A program made the position numbers and the translations under genes. The notes below the pieces were generated by a model, which did not search any database, had not been told where the DNA came from, and saw nothing but the letters and a program-made list of their open reading frames with translations. From Verrucomicrobiaceae bacterium (lineage in GTDB: Bacteria > Verrucomicrobiota > Verrucomicrobiia > Verrucomicrobiales > Verrucomicrobiaceae), in contig CANHTV010000074.1 of assembly GCA_947463285.1 (NCBI GenBank), forward strand, positions 1 through 11,768: 11,768 bases of DNA, read 5' to 3'. Below, one piece after another: positions 1 through 6,873 of this stretch (position 1 is the stretch's first letter; the number at the start of each line of letters is the position of its first letter).

Positions 1-717
1 ATTCTGGAGCCTCAAGTCCTTGGTGCCGCCGAAATCGGCTACGAAGAAGTAACACATCCCGACTGGTTCCAGCCACACATCGGCGTCGATGAAAGCGGCA
101 AAGGCGACTTTTTTGGTCCCCTGGTGATCGCTGGTGTCTATGTCGATGCCAAAGTGGCACGAATGCTGAATGATGCTGGTGCTGTGGACAGTAAACGCAT
201 CGGTAGCGATACCAAAATCAGCAATCTAGCGCAGAGTATTCGCCAACTTCCCGGCATTCGCTGGGAAGTGGTGCAGATCAACCCAGCCAAATACAACGAG
301 CTTTACACCAAATTTGGCAACCTGAACCGCCTTCTGGCCTGGGGACACGCGAAAGTGATCGAGTCTCTGCTGGAAAAAGTGCCAGAATGTCCACGAGCTC
401 TTTCAGATCAGTTTGCCAATCCCGCCTTGCTGCCAAAGGCCCTTCAAACCCGAGGTCGTAACATCGAACTCATCCAGCGAACCAAGGCCGAAAGTGATCC
501 CGCTGTGGCCGCAGCATCCATTTTGGCGCGAGATGCTTTCGTGAAATGGCTTGATCATGAGGGTAAAGCCTTGGGTTTACTCCTCCCCAAGGGGGTGTCC
601 CAGTCGGTGAAAGACCAAGCTCGACACATTTTTCAATGTATGGGTTCCGAAGGTCTCTCAGGTGTCGCAAAAATGCATTTTAAGACCTCCTCCGAGATCA
701 TGCAGTCTGGACCATAA
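1..717 (+). CDS. rnhC: Ribonuclease HIII, 5'-truncated by window edge
   Basis: RNase HIII cleaves the RNA strand of RNA-DNA hybrids in the cytoplasm, removing primers and R-loops. The frame is open from base 1 and ends at TAA 715-717, leaving 238 codons. The apparent GTG start at 124 lies inside the catalytic domain and is not the true start. Window codons 28-40 read GVDESGKGDFFGP, the RNase HII/HIII signature holding the first two acidic metal ligands (D30, E31). LSDQF supplies the third (D136). The KAESD-AVAAASILAR block is the RNase HIII hallmark, and its Asp (D166) lies 30 residues after D136, a plausible fourth ligand. Full-length family members are about 300 residues with an N-terminal TBP-like substrate-binding domain, most of which would lie left of the window. 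HIII is preferred over HII because of the GKGDFFGP and AVAAASILAR wording. It is followed 90 bases later by the HU gene on the same strand. Confidence 0.9.
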   Translation: MLEPQVLGAAEIGYEEVTHPDWFQPHIGVDESGKGDFFGPLVIAGVYVDAKVARMLNDAGAVDSKRIGSDTKISNLAQSIRQLPGIRWEVVQINPAKYNELYTKFGNLNRLLAWGHAKVIESLLEKVPECPRALSDQFANPALLPKALQTRGRNIELIQRTKAESDPAVAAASILARDAFVKWLDHEGKALGLLLPKGVSQSVKDQARHIFQCMGSEGLSGVAKMHFKTSSEIMQSGP

Positions 718-721
718 GCAT

Positions 722-750
722 TTAACCCGAGAATAACAGTGATTGATAAC
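722..750 (+). promoter_or_regulatory. Possible sigma70-type promoter for the HU gene
   Basis: In the 90-base gap between rnhC and the HU gene, TTAACC (722-727) and GATAAC (745-750) are separated by 17 bases. Each matches four of six positions of the -35 and -10 consensus. A start near 757 would give a leader of about 50 bases. The match is weak, and promoter rules in this phylum are poorly known, so this is only a candidate. Confidence 0.2.
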
Positions 751-807
751 AAGGAAATGCTTGCGAAATCCCCATAAGAAGGCAATTCCTCATCCCCCCC
801 TGGATTC

Positions 808-1116
808 ATGGCTACTATTACAAAACGCGAAATCGTCTCCGAGCTGAGTGATCAGACCGGACTCACCCAAGTTGATGTTTCTCTCCTCGTCGATTCCTTC
901 ATCGACCTCGTCGGAAAGAAGCTTGAAGAAGGCAACGACGTCACCTTCCGCACGTTTGGGACTTTCGAAGTCCGTGTCGCCAAAGCGAAAGTGGGACGCA
1001 ATCCCAATAAGCCAGAAAGCGAAGTAAGAATCCCTGACCGCTGTGTCGTGCGCTTCAAGCCAGGCCGCGAGCTCAAAAAGCGCGTTTCAGATCTGCCGCC
1101 TGAGAAAATCAGTTGA
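808..1116 (+). CDS. HU/IHF-family histone-like DNA-binding protein
   Basis: A 102-residue nucleoid-associated protein that bends and compacts DNA as a dimer. The N-terminal helical half (residues 5-42) is followed by GTFEVR (51-56), then the DNA-binding beta arm with the family signature GRNP (63-66) and IP (75-76), and closes with RFKPGRELKKRV (82-93). The arm carries the Pro (P66) that intercalates in HU/IHF. The length is about ten residues above the usual 90, owing to a short acidic/prolyl tail (SDLPPEKIS). The ATG at 808 is the natural start because residue 1 aligns with the usual HU N-terminus. No Shine-Dalgarno motif is visible, and the leader is C/T-rich. HU and IHF subunits cannot be told apart with confidence from sequence alone, so no symbol is given. 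It lies between rnhC and panB on the same strand. Confidence 0.93.
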   Translation: MATITKREIVSELSDQTGLTQVDVSLLVDSFIDLVGKKLEEGNDVTFRTFGTFEVRVAKAKVGRNPNKPESEVRIPDRCVVRFKPGRELKKRVSDLPPEKIS

Positions 1117-1119
1117 TGC

Positions 1120-1138
1120 AGCGGCCTGAATGGCCGTT
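1120..1138 (+). other. Small stem-loop between the HU gene and panB
   Basis: CGGCC (1122-1126) pairs with GGCCG (1132-1136) around a five-base loop, extended by a G-U and an A-T pair. It sits just after the HU stop codon and 20 bases before the panB start. No T-run follows, so it does not look like a full intrinsic terminator. It could protect the HU transcript end or weakly attenuate read-through into panB, but it may also be chance. Confidence 0.3.
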
Positions 1139-1158
1139 AGCCCAGCAACTGTTTCCTC

Positions 1159-1920
1159 ATGCTTACAAGCCTCTCGGAGATTCCTTCACGCAAAAGCAGT
1201 GGACTGCCTTTGGCCGTGCTCACTGCCTATGATTACCCCACATCCCGGCTTCTCGATGAAGCTGGCGTGGATCTCATCCTCGTCGGTGACTCGCTTGGCA
1301 TGGTAGTGCTGGGTTTGCCCGATACCACGGGTGTGACCATGGAGATGATGCTGCATCACACCGCGGCAGTGCGTCGCGGTGTTAAACGTGCGCCCGTCAT
1401 CGCAGACCTACCCTTCCACAGTTACGACACCCCCGAGCAAGCTCTCGCCAATGCCCGCCGCCTAATGGACGCTGGCGCGGATGCCGTGAAACTGGAAGGC
1501 GGCCGAGCGTTCATTCCTCAAGTATGTGCCATCATTGCTAGCAGCATCCCATTCGTGGGTCACATCGGCATGTTGCCTCAGAGCGTGCGGGAAGAAGGCG
1601 GCTACAAAAAGAAAGGCAAAACACCAGAGCAGATCGAAGGCCTGATCGCAGATGCGGTCGCCTTGGATCAAGCCGGAGCCACCGCCATCGTTCTGGAGAG
1701 CATCGTGCAAGACGTAGCCGCACAGATCACGGAGAAGATCAGAGCCAGTACCATCGGTATCGGTGCCGGATCAGGCACCGATGGACAGGTGCTCGTCACC
1801 CATGACCTCATCGGCAGCTTCCCCTGGTTCAGACCGCCTTTTGCGAAAGCAAGGTCAGACGTCGCCCGAAGCATTTCGACCGCTGTCCATGAATGGCTCG
1901 CCGAAGTGCGGGCCCCCTAG
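1159..1920 (+). CDS. panB: 3-methyl-2-oxobutanoate hydroxymethyltransferase (PanB)
   Basis: PanB transfers a hydroxymethyl group from 5,10-methylenetetrahydrofolate to 2-oxoisovalerate, giving ketopantoate, the first committed step of pantothenate and CoA synthesis. It is a cytoplasmic, Mg-dependent TIM-barrel enzyme. The 253 residues cover the whole fold, slightly shorter than the usual 260-275. Visible landmarks are LTAYDYP (21-27), VGDSLGM with metal ligand D44, IADLPF with D83, KLEGG with K111 and E113, GHIGMLPQSV (134-143), the glycine/lysine loop GGYKKKGKT (147-155), VLE with the catalytic-type Glu E180, and IGIGAGSGTDGQVLV (199-213). All expected active-site residues are present, so the enzyme should be active. 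The ATG at 1159 gives the usual short N-terminus. It starts 42 bases after the HU gene and may be cotranscribed with it. Its TAG stop lies two bases from the stop of the convergent DUF420 gene. Confidence 0.97.
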   Translation: MLTSLSEIPSRKSSGLPLAVLTAYDYPTSRLLDEAGVDLILVGDSLGMVVLGLPDTTGVTMEMMLHHTAAVRRGVKRAPVIADLPFHSYDTPEQALANARRLMDAGADAVKLEGGRAFIPQVCAIIASSIPFVGHIGMLPQSVREEGGYKKKGKTPEQIEGLIADAVALDQAGATAIVLESIVQDVAAQITEKIRASTIGIGAGSGTDGQVLVTHDLIGSFPWFRPPFAKARSDVARSISTAVHEWLAEVRAP

Positions 1921-1922
1921 TT

Positions 1923-2357
1923 TTAAGCGCGGATCGGAGGTCCATACCAGACATAGCACATCAGATAAACGATGATGCCCGTAACAGAAACATAGAGCCA
2001 GACAGGGACCGTCCATTTCGCCATGCTCTTGTGGCGGCTATAACGATGACGAAGCGCAGGCACAACGGTCATGATGATCATTGGCAGACTGAGAATCGCG
2101 AGTGGGATATGCGTAAAGAGAATGGTAAAATACAATGGCCGAGTCCAGCCAGTGCCCGCGAATCTCACATGCCCGGCATGGTAGTGATAATAGAGATAGC
2201 AGCCTAGAAACGCCGTCGAAAACAGCAGGGCAATCACCATGCTCGCCACATGAGCCGTGCGCTGGCCTTTTTTGATCAGGATCAGGCCAAGAATGATGTG
2301 CAGCAGTGCACAGGCATTAAAGATGGTGTAGAGTCCAGGGAGTTCAGTGACAGTCAT
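1923..2357 (-). CDS. DUF420/CtaM-like membrane protein, oxidase assembly
   Basis: A 144-residue integral membrane protein with about four membrane helices (near residues 8-28, 37-57, 75-98 and 117-138). It matches the DUF420 family, which includes Bacillus YozB and staphylococcal CtaM. CtaM is needed for maturation of an aa3-type terminal oxidase. The typical His positions are visible: H20, H36, H58, H60, H63, H83 and the RHRYSRH segment (103-109), followed by WLYVSVTGIIVYLM. These histidines could bind heme or copper, but that is not established. It is the last gene of the oxidase cluster, 54 bases after the SCO1-like gene, which supports a role in cofactor insertion. The ATG at 2357 is the first usable start and has no Shine-Dalgarno motif. 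No terminator is visible downstream, and transcription runs straight into the 3' end of panB. Confidence 0.85.
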   Translation of the reverse strand: MTVTELPGLYTIFNACALLHIILGLILIKKGQRTAHVASMVIALLFSTAFLGCYLYYHYHAGHVRFAGTGWTRPLYFTILFTHIPLAILSLPMIIMTVVPALRHRYSRHKSMAKWTVPVWLYVSVTGIIVYLMCYVWYGPPIRA

Positions 2358-2411
2358 GGTAACAAGGAGAACGAATCGTTTGGAAAATGGCGGCTATCTT
2401 TCATAAGGGGC

Positions 2412-3134
2412 CTACTTCTTTTCTTCGAGCAGGAATTTCAAGTCCTGGCGGATTTTTTTGTCCCAGTATTCTTGGTATTCGGGATCAGCATTCATCACGT
2501 CATAAAGCCCCCGGATATGCCCCTGATGATCAACCAGACAAACTCGCAGGTCATGGATGTATTTATCGTCAGGCGTCAGGCGGTCAGCTACAGGCAGGTC
2601 CTGCACAGGCCTAAACTTGAAGGACAACGTCAGGTACTTCCTGACATCATCTTTTGGCCCATTGAGAAACCACCAGTGATCCGTGTCCTTGATGTCGATC
2701 CCGCTGGCGAAGGCTTTCATCATCTCAGGAGTGTCATCAGGATCGAGCGTGAAGGAAAGGAACTGCACATCAGGATTCCCTCCAAGCTCACTGTAGAGCT
2801 TTTTCAGCTTTGAAACCACGCCGGCACAACCACGCGGACAGCGGGTAAACACCCACGAAGCCAGCAAGATCTTGCCGCGTAACTCCGCCAGATGAACCGT
2901 TTGGCCGTTGCGCTCGGTGAGCACCAGATCCTTTTCGAGGCGACCCAAATAGGAAGGGCGTTCCGTTTGTGGTGCTAACTCACCCAACTTGCCTTTAGAT
3001 TTTTCTGACTCAAGTGAGGTGTAGATCAGGTAGTTGTAAAAAACAACAATCCCCAAGGCGATGAGGATGATAGGCACCCATAATGTCCAGGGGTTGATTC
3101 TCGGAGTTTCGCAGGGTGGTTCTTGGAGAGACAT
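2412..3134 (-). CDS. SCO1/SenC-family copper chaperone for CuA assembly
   Basis: A 240-residue thioredoxin-fold protein that is expected to deliver copper to, or reduce, the CuA cysteines of subunit II. Residues 17-38 form one membrane anchor and the rest should be periplasmic. The copper site is visible: TRCPRGC with C99 and C103 (the SCO CxxxC motif) and the distal His H194 in KYIHDLRVCLVD. SFTLDPDDTP (127-136) is the usual SCO strand-turn, and GHIRGLYD closes the fold. Two extra Cys occur, C8 on the cytoplasmic side and C199 near the copper His. It starts 36 bases downstream of ctaB and is followed by the DUF420 gene, a typical oxidase-assembly context. The ATG at 3134 is preceded by a C/T-rich leader rather than a Shine-Dalgarno site. 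Redox signalling SCO homologues exist, but the operon position favours CuA assembly. Confidence 0.93.
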   Translation of the reverse strand: MSLQEPPCETPRINPWTLWVPIILIALGIVVFYNYLIYTSLESEKSKGKLGELAPQTERPSYLGRLEKDLVLTERNGQTVHLAELRGKILLASWVFTRCPRGCAGVVSKLKKLYSELGGNPDVQFLSFTLDPDDTPEMMKAFASGIDIKDTDHWWFLNGPKDDVRKYLTLSFKFRPVQDLPVADRLTPDDKYIHDLRVCLVDHQGHIRGLYDVMNADPEYQEYWDKKIRQDLKFLLEEKK

Positions 3135-3170
3135 GATAATAAGTAAGACGAAAGGCGTGTGTTGAATGGA

Positions 3171-4106
3171 TTACCTCCAAGCAGCCACCGTAATAATCAA
3201 GATGACGGGCAGATACATCAGAGTGCCGAAAAACAAGCGCCGCGCCGTGGCTCTCTCAGGTTGTTTTTGGAAAACCACTGCACGCTGACATAACCAGAGA
3301 TTCAACAATAACGCGACGGGCAAAAACAGCCAAACATTCACCAAAGAAAGAGCCACAGGAAAAAACATCAGCAGGAGCATCGCGACAGACCAAGCTAAAG
3401 CGTGCTTCGAGGTGCGCGCACCGAGTTCATCGTCATTGGCTAGCATCACGAAGCCACCGCGCCGATATTCATCGCGATACATCCAGTTAATTGCCAGGAA
3501 ATGCGGCAACTGCCAGAGAAACAAAAGGGCGAAAAGGTAGATCGCTCCTGGCTCCACAAGGATGCTCCAGCGAAAATACGCATCTCCAGATCCCGGCACA
3601 CCTGCGGCGCCAGCCCATCCGATGAGCGGCGGCAAGGCACCAGAAACAGCCCCCACCAAGGTATTCGAAGCCGACTGTCGCTTCAGTGGAGTGTAGATAA
3701 AAAGATAAGTCGCCAACGTCAACGCCGTGAGCACTGCAGCCTCGATATTGACGCGGTGAACAAGATGGATCAGACCCGCAGTGCTCAGCAACCAACCAAA
3801 GGCAAAAGCTGCCGAAGGACTGATGCGCCCGGCAGGCAGAGGTCGATCCGCAGTGCGCGTCATGCGTGAGTCAGGCTCGATTTCCATCAACTGATTGAAA
3901 ACTGCAGCTCCAAAAGCTGCCAGTGTGCTGCCGATTATCGTGTGAACCAGCTGCCAGACATTCATGTCGGAACCCGCCCGCAACCAAAAGGCCACAAAGG
4001 TGGTAACGATGACCAGGGCACTGAGGCGAAATTTTGTGAGCGTCAATAAATCACGCAGGTTGGAATTCGCAGCAGAGGGTATTTCCGGGGGGGCAGACTC
4101 ACTCAT
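3171..4106 (-). CDS. ctaB: Protoheme IX farnesyltransferase (heme O synthase)
   Basis: This UbiA-family enzyme attaches a farnesyl group to heme B, making heme O, the precursor of heme A. It is an integral membrane protein of about 311 residues with roughly nine helices. The first prenyl-diphosphate/Mg motif reads NQLMEIEPDSRMTRTADRPL (N71, E75, D79, R84 with the ATG start), the exact CtaB/CyoE pattern. A second conserved block, YTPLKRQSASNTLVGAVSGA, and the LWQLPHFLAINWMYRDEYRR motif are also present. The start is ambiguous: a GTG at 4115 would add three residues and leave one base after the ctaA stop, while the ATG at 4106 leaves ten bases. ATG is preferred because it is the standard codon. 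It follows ctaA and precedes the SCO1-like gene, so heme O made here would feed CtaA. Confidence 0.96.
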   Translation of the reverse strand: MSESAPPEIPSAANSNLRDLLTLTKFRLSALVIVTTFVAFWLRAGSDMNVWQLVHTIIGSTLAAFGAAVFNQLMEIEPDSRMTRTADRPLPAGRISPSAAFAFGWLLSTAGLIHLVHRVNIEAAVLTALTLATYLFIYTPLKRQSASNTLVGAVSGALPPLIGWAGAAGVPGSGDAYFRWSILVEPGAIYLFALLFLWQLPHFLAINWMYRDEYRRGGFVMLANDDELGARTSKHALAWSVAMLLLMFFPVALSLVNVWLFLPVALLLNLWLCQRAVVFQKQPERATARRLFFGTLMYLPVILIITVAAWR

Positions 4107-4116
4107 GAAATCCACA

Positions 4117-5208
4117 TTAGATCAGAGCCTTGGCTTTGTCAGGCACCGACTGCCCCAGGAGACCGATTCCTGTTGTCGAAGCCCAGACTGAAATCATGAC
4201 GAGGAAGGAAAGCACCAAAATCCCCAAACCATTGAGCACATGCAAATTGGTCACCCAGAAACTTTTACCCGTCAGGATAACATAAACACCAAGAATGACT
4301 TGATTCACCGGCATGATCATCAGAGCCGGGGACACCCAACGCAAACGAGGCACTTGTCCGATCCAGTGACGCGACTTCAGAGCCACAAACAAAACCAACA
4401 AGGCGACTGAAAAACCCCAGTATTTATGCAGATGCAGTACAAAAACATCGGCAGGACTGAATGGAGGCAACAAGAATCCCTTGGTCGTCAAAAGATCTGA
4501 TGCCGCCAAGTGCAGCCTCTGCGTGTGGCGCAAAGTAGCTCCGATAATCAACTGAACGAAAACAGCAAAGAACAACAACGTGGTCCAAAACCGAGCACTC
4601 TTGGCGGTCAACGAAGGCCAGACAATTTTTCCCTCCGCCCAAGTTCGAGAAGACGCGAAAACGATGAAAACAAGGAGACAGAAAAACAGTTGCCCTAGAG
4701 TTCCATGAGTGATGCCATAAGGATCCGACATCTTGAGCACTCTCAAACCGCCGAGCGAGGCCTGTAAAATCACCACCAACAAAGCCAGCGTCGTAAGGCC
4801 ACGCAGCAATGCCCACTTCCTAGCGGCCCATACCAGGATCAACCAAGCCGAAGCCATAAAAACGATGATAAGGGCCGGCAAAAGAGCCATTTGGAAAACC
4901 AAATAGAGATAACCAATGCCCACAAAAATGATTCCAGCAGCCTCTAGAAAGCTCGGTCTGCATTTGGCAAATTGCCAAAAATACATCGCCAGCACCAAGA
5001 ATCCCAAAGTGGTGGCGATCCAGCGATGACCGTGCTCAAGCAGAAGAGCAGGAACCTGATACCAGCCATCTGGATTAACCTTGCCAAAACATAATGGCCA
5101 ATCGGGAACCGCCAGACCTACATCTTCTGTCGTTACGGCCGCCCCCCACCAGATGAGCAACAAGCCCACTAGGAGAGTAAATCGAGCGAAATAATGAAAA
5201 AGGCGCAT
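4117..5208 (-). CDS. ctaA: Heme A synthase (COX15/CtaA family)
   Basis: CtaA oxidises the C8 methyl of heme O to a formyl group, yielding heme A for the oxidase. The 363 residues form an eight-helix membrane protein built from two similar four-helix halves. Visible landmarks are GLAVPDWPLCFG (31-42) in the first periplasmic loop, EHGHRW with E58 and H61 in the first half, THGTLGQ with H168, GATLRHTQ (223-230), HLHKYWG with H261 in the second half, and NLHVLNG with H323. These correspond to the four family heme-ligand histidines. The first loop carries a single Cys (C40), whereas Bacillus-type CtaA has a Cys pair there; Val occupies the place of the first Cys. The gene begins 102 bases after coxB and ends one to ten bases before ctaB. 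No Shine-Dalgarno sequence or convincing internal promoter is visible in that gap. Confidence 0.94.
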   Translation of the reverse strand: MRLFHYFARFTLLVGLLLIWWGAAVTTEDVGLAVPDWPLCFGKVNPDGWYQVPALLLEHGHRWIATTLGFLVLAMYFWQFAKCRPSFLEAAGIIFVGIGYLYLVFQMALLPALIIVFMASAWLILVWAARKWALLRGLTTLALLVVILQASLGGLRVLKMSDPYGITHGTLGQLFFCLLVFIVFASSRTWAEGKIVWPSLTAKSARFWTTLLFFAVFVQLIIGATLRHTQRLHLAASDLLTTKGFLLPPFSPADVFVLHLHKYWGFSVALLVLFVALKSRHWIGQVPRLRWVSPALMIMPVNQVILGVYVILTGKSFWVTNLHVLNGLGILVLSFLVMISVWASTTGIGLLGQSVPDKAKALI

Positions 5209-5310
5209 CTGAGTGTGCTGATTCTAGGAGGTGGCTTCAATATTTTCTAATGAGCCATCGAAGTCCAAGTCACAAGCACTACGTGAGCAGATTGAGTTCG
5301 GTAACTAATG

Positions 5311-6093
5311 TTACTTCGCTGCAACTGGCACAGACTTCTTGGCCGCAGCACCGGATTGCTCTTTAGCCCATTCGTCGAATTCTTTAGCTTCGACAACTTC
5401 AAGAACTGCCTTCATTTGAGCATGACCTGGTCCACAAAGCTGACCGCAAATAATATCCCATGTGCCAGTCTTTACAGGCTTGAACCACATGTGAGATTTC
5501 ACTCCCGGGCAGGCATCCTGTGCAGCACGCATAGGCACCAACGCTAAGTTGTGAATGACATCTTTACTGGCGACATCCACAATGACAGGGCGTCCCACAG
5601 GAAGCTTCATGGTTCCAGGATTCACGAAGTCATCCTTGCCATTAGGGTCATTCAGTTCGCGACCTGTGGCGTTAGCCGGAGAAATGGCTCTTGGGTTCCA
5701 AGTGCTGAGCATAGCATCGTCACCAGGATATTGAAAATTCCACAGAAACTTCTCACCCAAAGCACGCATTTTAATCGTGTCAGGACTGGTAGGGTACTCA
5801 TCAGCTTGACGTGACCACAGTGGAAAAGCGAAGCCCAGCAGGAGAATGGCCTCAACAATCACCACGCCGATTTCGATGTGCGTCGACGCATGTCCACGAA
5901 CGCCGTGATAATCAGCTCTGGCATTCTTGCTGGCGCGGAAACGGGTGAAAGCCAGAATGAGGAAAATGGACCACCCGATGAACAAGGCCAGCATGAACCA
6001 ATGCACGAAGCCAAGCATGTGATCAACTAAGCCACCGTGTTCAGATGCGTTGGGAGTGATGCCAAGCCAGATGTTGATGTCAGAAATACTCAT
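5311..6093 (-). CDS. coxB: Cytochrome c oxidase subunit II with CuA site
   Basis: Subunit II receives electrons from the donor at its periplasmic CuA centre and passes them to heme a in subunit I. The 260-residue protein has two membrane helices (about 28-50 and 74-95) and a C-terminal cupredoxin domain. CuA ligands are all visible: H181 in SKDVIHNLALVP, then CGQLCGPGHAQM with C216, Q218 (backbone ligand position, usually Glu), C220, H224 and M227. Intact CuA marks a cytochrome c oxidase rather than a quinol oxidase. There is no fused cytochrome c domain; the protein ends in an Ala/Lys tail. E74 matches the conserved LEIxWT Glu at the K-channel mouth, but the following Trp and Pro are Val and Glu (E81). 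C195 replaces the usual aliphatic residue in the DAxPG motif. coxB lies at the end of the structural genes instead of first, the more familiar position. Confidence 0.96.
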   Translation of the reverse strand: MSISDINIWLGITPNASEHGGLVDHMLGFVHWFMLALFIGWSIFLILAFTRFRASKNARADYHGVRGHASTHIEIGVVIVEAILLLGFAFPLWSRQADEYPTSPDTIKMRALGEKFLWNFQYPGDDAMLSTWNPRAISPANATGRELNDPNGKDDFVNPGTMKLPVGRPVIVDVASKDVIHNLALVPMRAAQDACPGVKSHMWFKPVKTGTWDIICGQLCGPGHAQMKAVLEVVEAKEFDEWAKEQSGAAAKKSVPVAAK

Positions 6094-6125
6094 ATTCAGC
6101 GGGAGATGTAGGTAGAAAAGAGGGA

Positions 6126-6299
6126 CTAGATTGAAGCAGCTGCACGCTGCTGTTTACGGGCGAAATTAAAAACAATGAGGGCAACGCAAGCCATGCCCAA
6201 CATCAAAAAACCAAGCATAACAATAACAGCCAAATCCTGAGCCTGAGCGATGAGGCTGTTGGGATCGGCTTTGCAAGTGGCGCAGGCAATCAAATTCAT
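6126..6299 (-). CDS. Small CxxC membrane protein in the oxidase operon
   Basis: A 57-residue protein of unknown function with one predicted membrane helix (about residues 23-46). The N-terminus reads MNLIACATCKADPNSLIAQA with a CATC motif (C6, C9), and the helix is followed by FARKQQR. The positive residues after the helix suggest that the C-terminus is cytoplasmic and the CxxC faces the periplasm. Two starts are possible: ATG at 6299, or TTG at 6326, which would add nine residues and overlap the upstream gene by eight bases. ATG is preferred. From memory, similar short proteins with an N-terminal CATC followed by a Ser/Pro/Ala-Gln stretch occur in oxidase clusters of related phyla, but I cannot verify this. 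The position between coxB and the structural genes suggests an accessory subunit or a copper-handling or assembly peptide; this is inference. Confidence 0.7.
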   Translation of the reverse strand: MNLIACATCKADPNSLIAQAQDLAVIVMLGFLMLGMACVALIVFNFARKQQRAAASI

Positions 6300-6318
6300 G
6301 GCTTCAGTAGTTGTCAGG

Positions 6319-6525
6319 TCAGACAATAATCTGGCGTGATTTTTTGATCAGATACCAAAAAGAATACCCAATTAACCCGAGGCTGGTCCAACCAGCTATG
6401 AGACCAAGGTGAGAAACTTCGAGCTTGGCGGTCTCTTCCGGCATCAGTCTTGTCCACAACCAAAAGCCACCATCGCAGACAATTGCGAAAAAAAGGAAAA
6501 CGTAATGGAAGTGCTTTAAAGACAT
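6319..6525 (-). CDS. Small two-helix membrane protein in the oxidase operon
   Basis: A 68-residue protein I do not recognise. Two hydrophobic segments are visible (about residues 4-25, rich in Phe and Trp, and 38-60), joined by a short polar loop with PEETAKLE, and a basic tail KKSRQ. It is packed 12 bases after the subunit IV gene and about 19 bases before the CxxC mini-protein, so translation coupling within the oxidase operon is likely. Conserved operon position and full membrane character suggest a small structural or assembly subunit of the oxidase; this is inference. The Gly-Phe-Trp-Leu-Trp stretch in helix 1 is unusual. There is no Cys pair, and I see no metal-binding motif. The ATG at 6525 is the clear start. 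Confidence 0.7.
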   Translation of the reverse strand: MSLKHFHYVFLFFAIVCDGGFWLWTRLMPEETAKLEVSHLGLIAGWTSLGLIGYSFWYLIKKSRQIIV

Positions 6526-6537
6526 GAAGATGAAATT

Positions 6538-6849
6538 TTAGAATCCATCAAACACCAGGGGGTCTGTGCTACTCGCGTAGAAGAGAATAAAAAGCGCTAG
6601 AACGAAAGTGATGGTGAAGGCTAAGAATTTGTAAATCAGAACCTTTTCATGATTTAGATGCATGAATATCAAAGCCACCAATGCCGCCTTGATCGTGGCT
6701 AGGATCATACCCACGATGATATTGAGACTATGCGTCGGAAGCTCAACGTAGGACAAACCAACCGTTAAAATAGTGAACACTGCCAGCATCAACCCGATCA
6801 CTTTGATCTTCTTGATGGACTTATAAATTTCTTCAGGGCTGTCAGCCAT
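6538..6849 (-). CDS. Cytochrome c oxidase subunit IV (CyoD/COX4-prok family)
   Basis: A 103-residue small subunit of the heme-copper oxidase. Three membrane helices are visible (about 16-35, 42-64 and 72-92). The family signature ATIKAALVALIFMHLNHE (51-68) sits in helix 2 and is typical of prokaryotic subunit IV (caa3 CtaF and CyoD type). The subunit has no cofactor; in related oxidases it stabilises the complex or aids CuB incorporation. The length is normal. It is 24 bases downstream of the subunit III gene. The ATG at 6849 gives a soluble cytoplasmic N-terminus (MADSPEEIYKSIKK), as expected for the family. Confidence 0.92.
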   Translation of the reverse strand: MADSPEEIYKSIKKIKVIGLMLAVFTILTVGLSYVELPTHSLNIIVGMILATIKAALVALIFMHLNHEKVLIYKFLAFTITFVLALFILFYASSTDPLVFDGF

Positions 6850-6873
6850 ATCGTTAAGTTGTGCAGGGTTGAA

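Noticed and set aside
124..717. GTG at 124 as the start of the RNase HIII gene
   Set aside because: It would remove the DESGKG active-site motif, and the frame is open to base 1.
1893..2207. 104-residue plus-strand frame crossing the panB end
   Set aside because: It overlaps the panB end and runs antisense to DUF420; the translation is charged and low in hydrophobic residues with no motif.
2250..2813. 187-residue plus-strand open frame
   Set aside because: It is antisense to the SCO1-like and DUF420 genes, whose proteins carry clear family motifs; the plus-strand translation shows no recognisable family features.
5209..5310. Possible internal promoter between coxB and ctaA
   Set aside because: On the minus strand TTGGAC and AAATAT are 17 bases apart, but the -10 match is only three of six. 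No stronger signal was found, so the gap is left as plain spacer.
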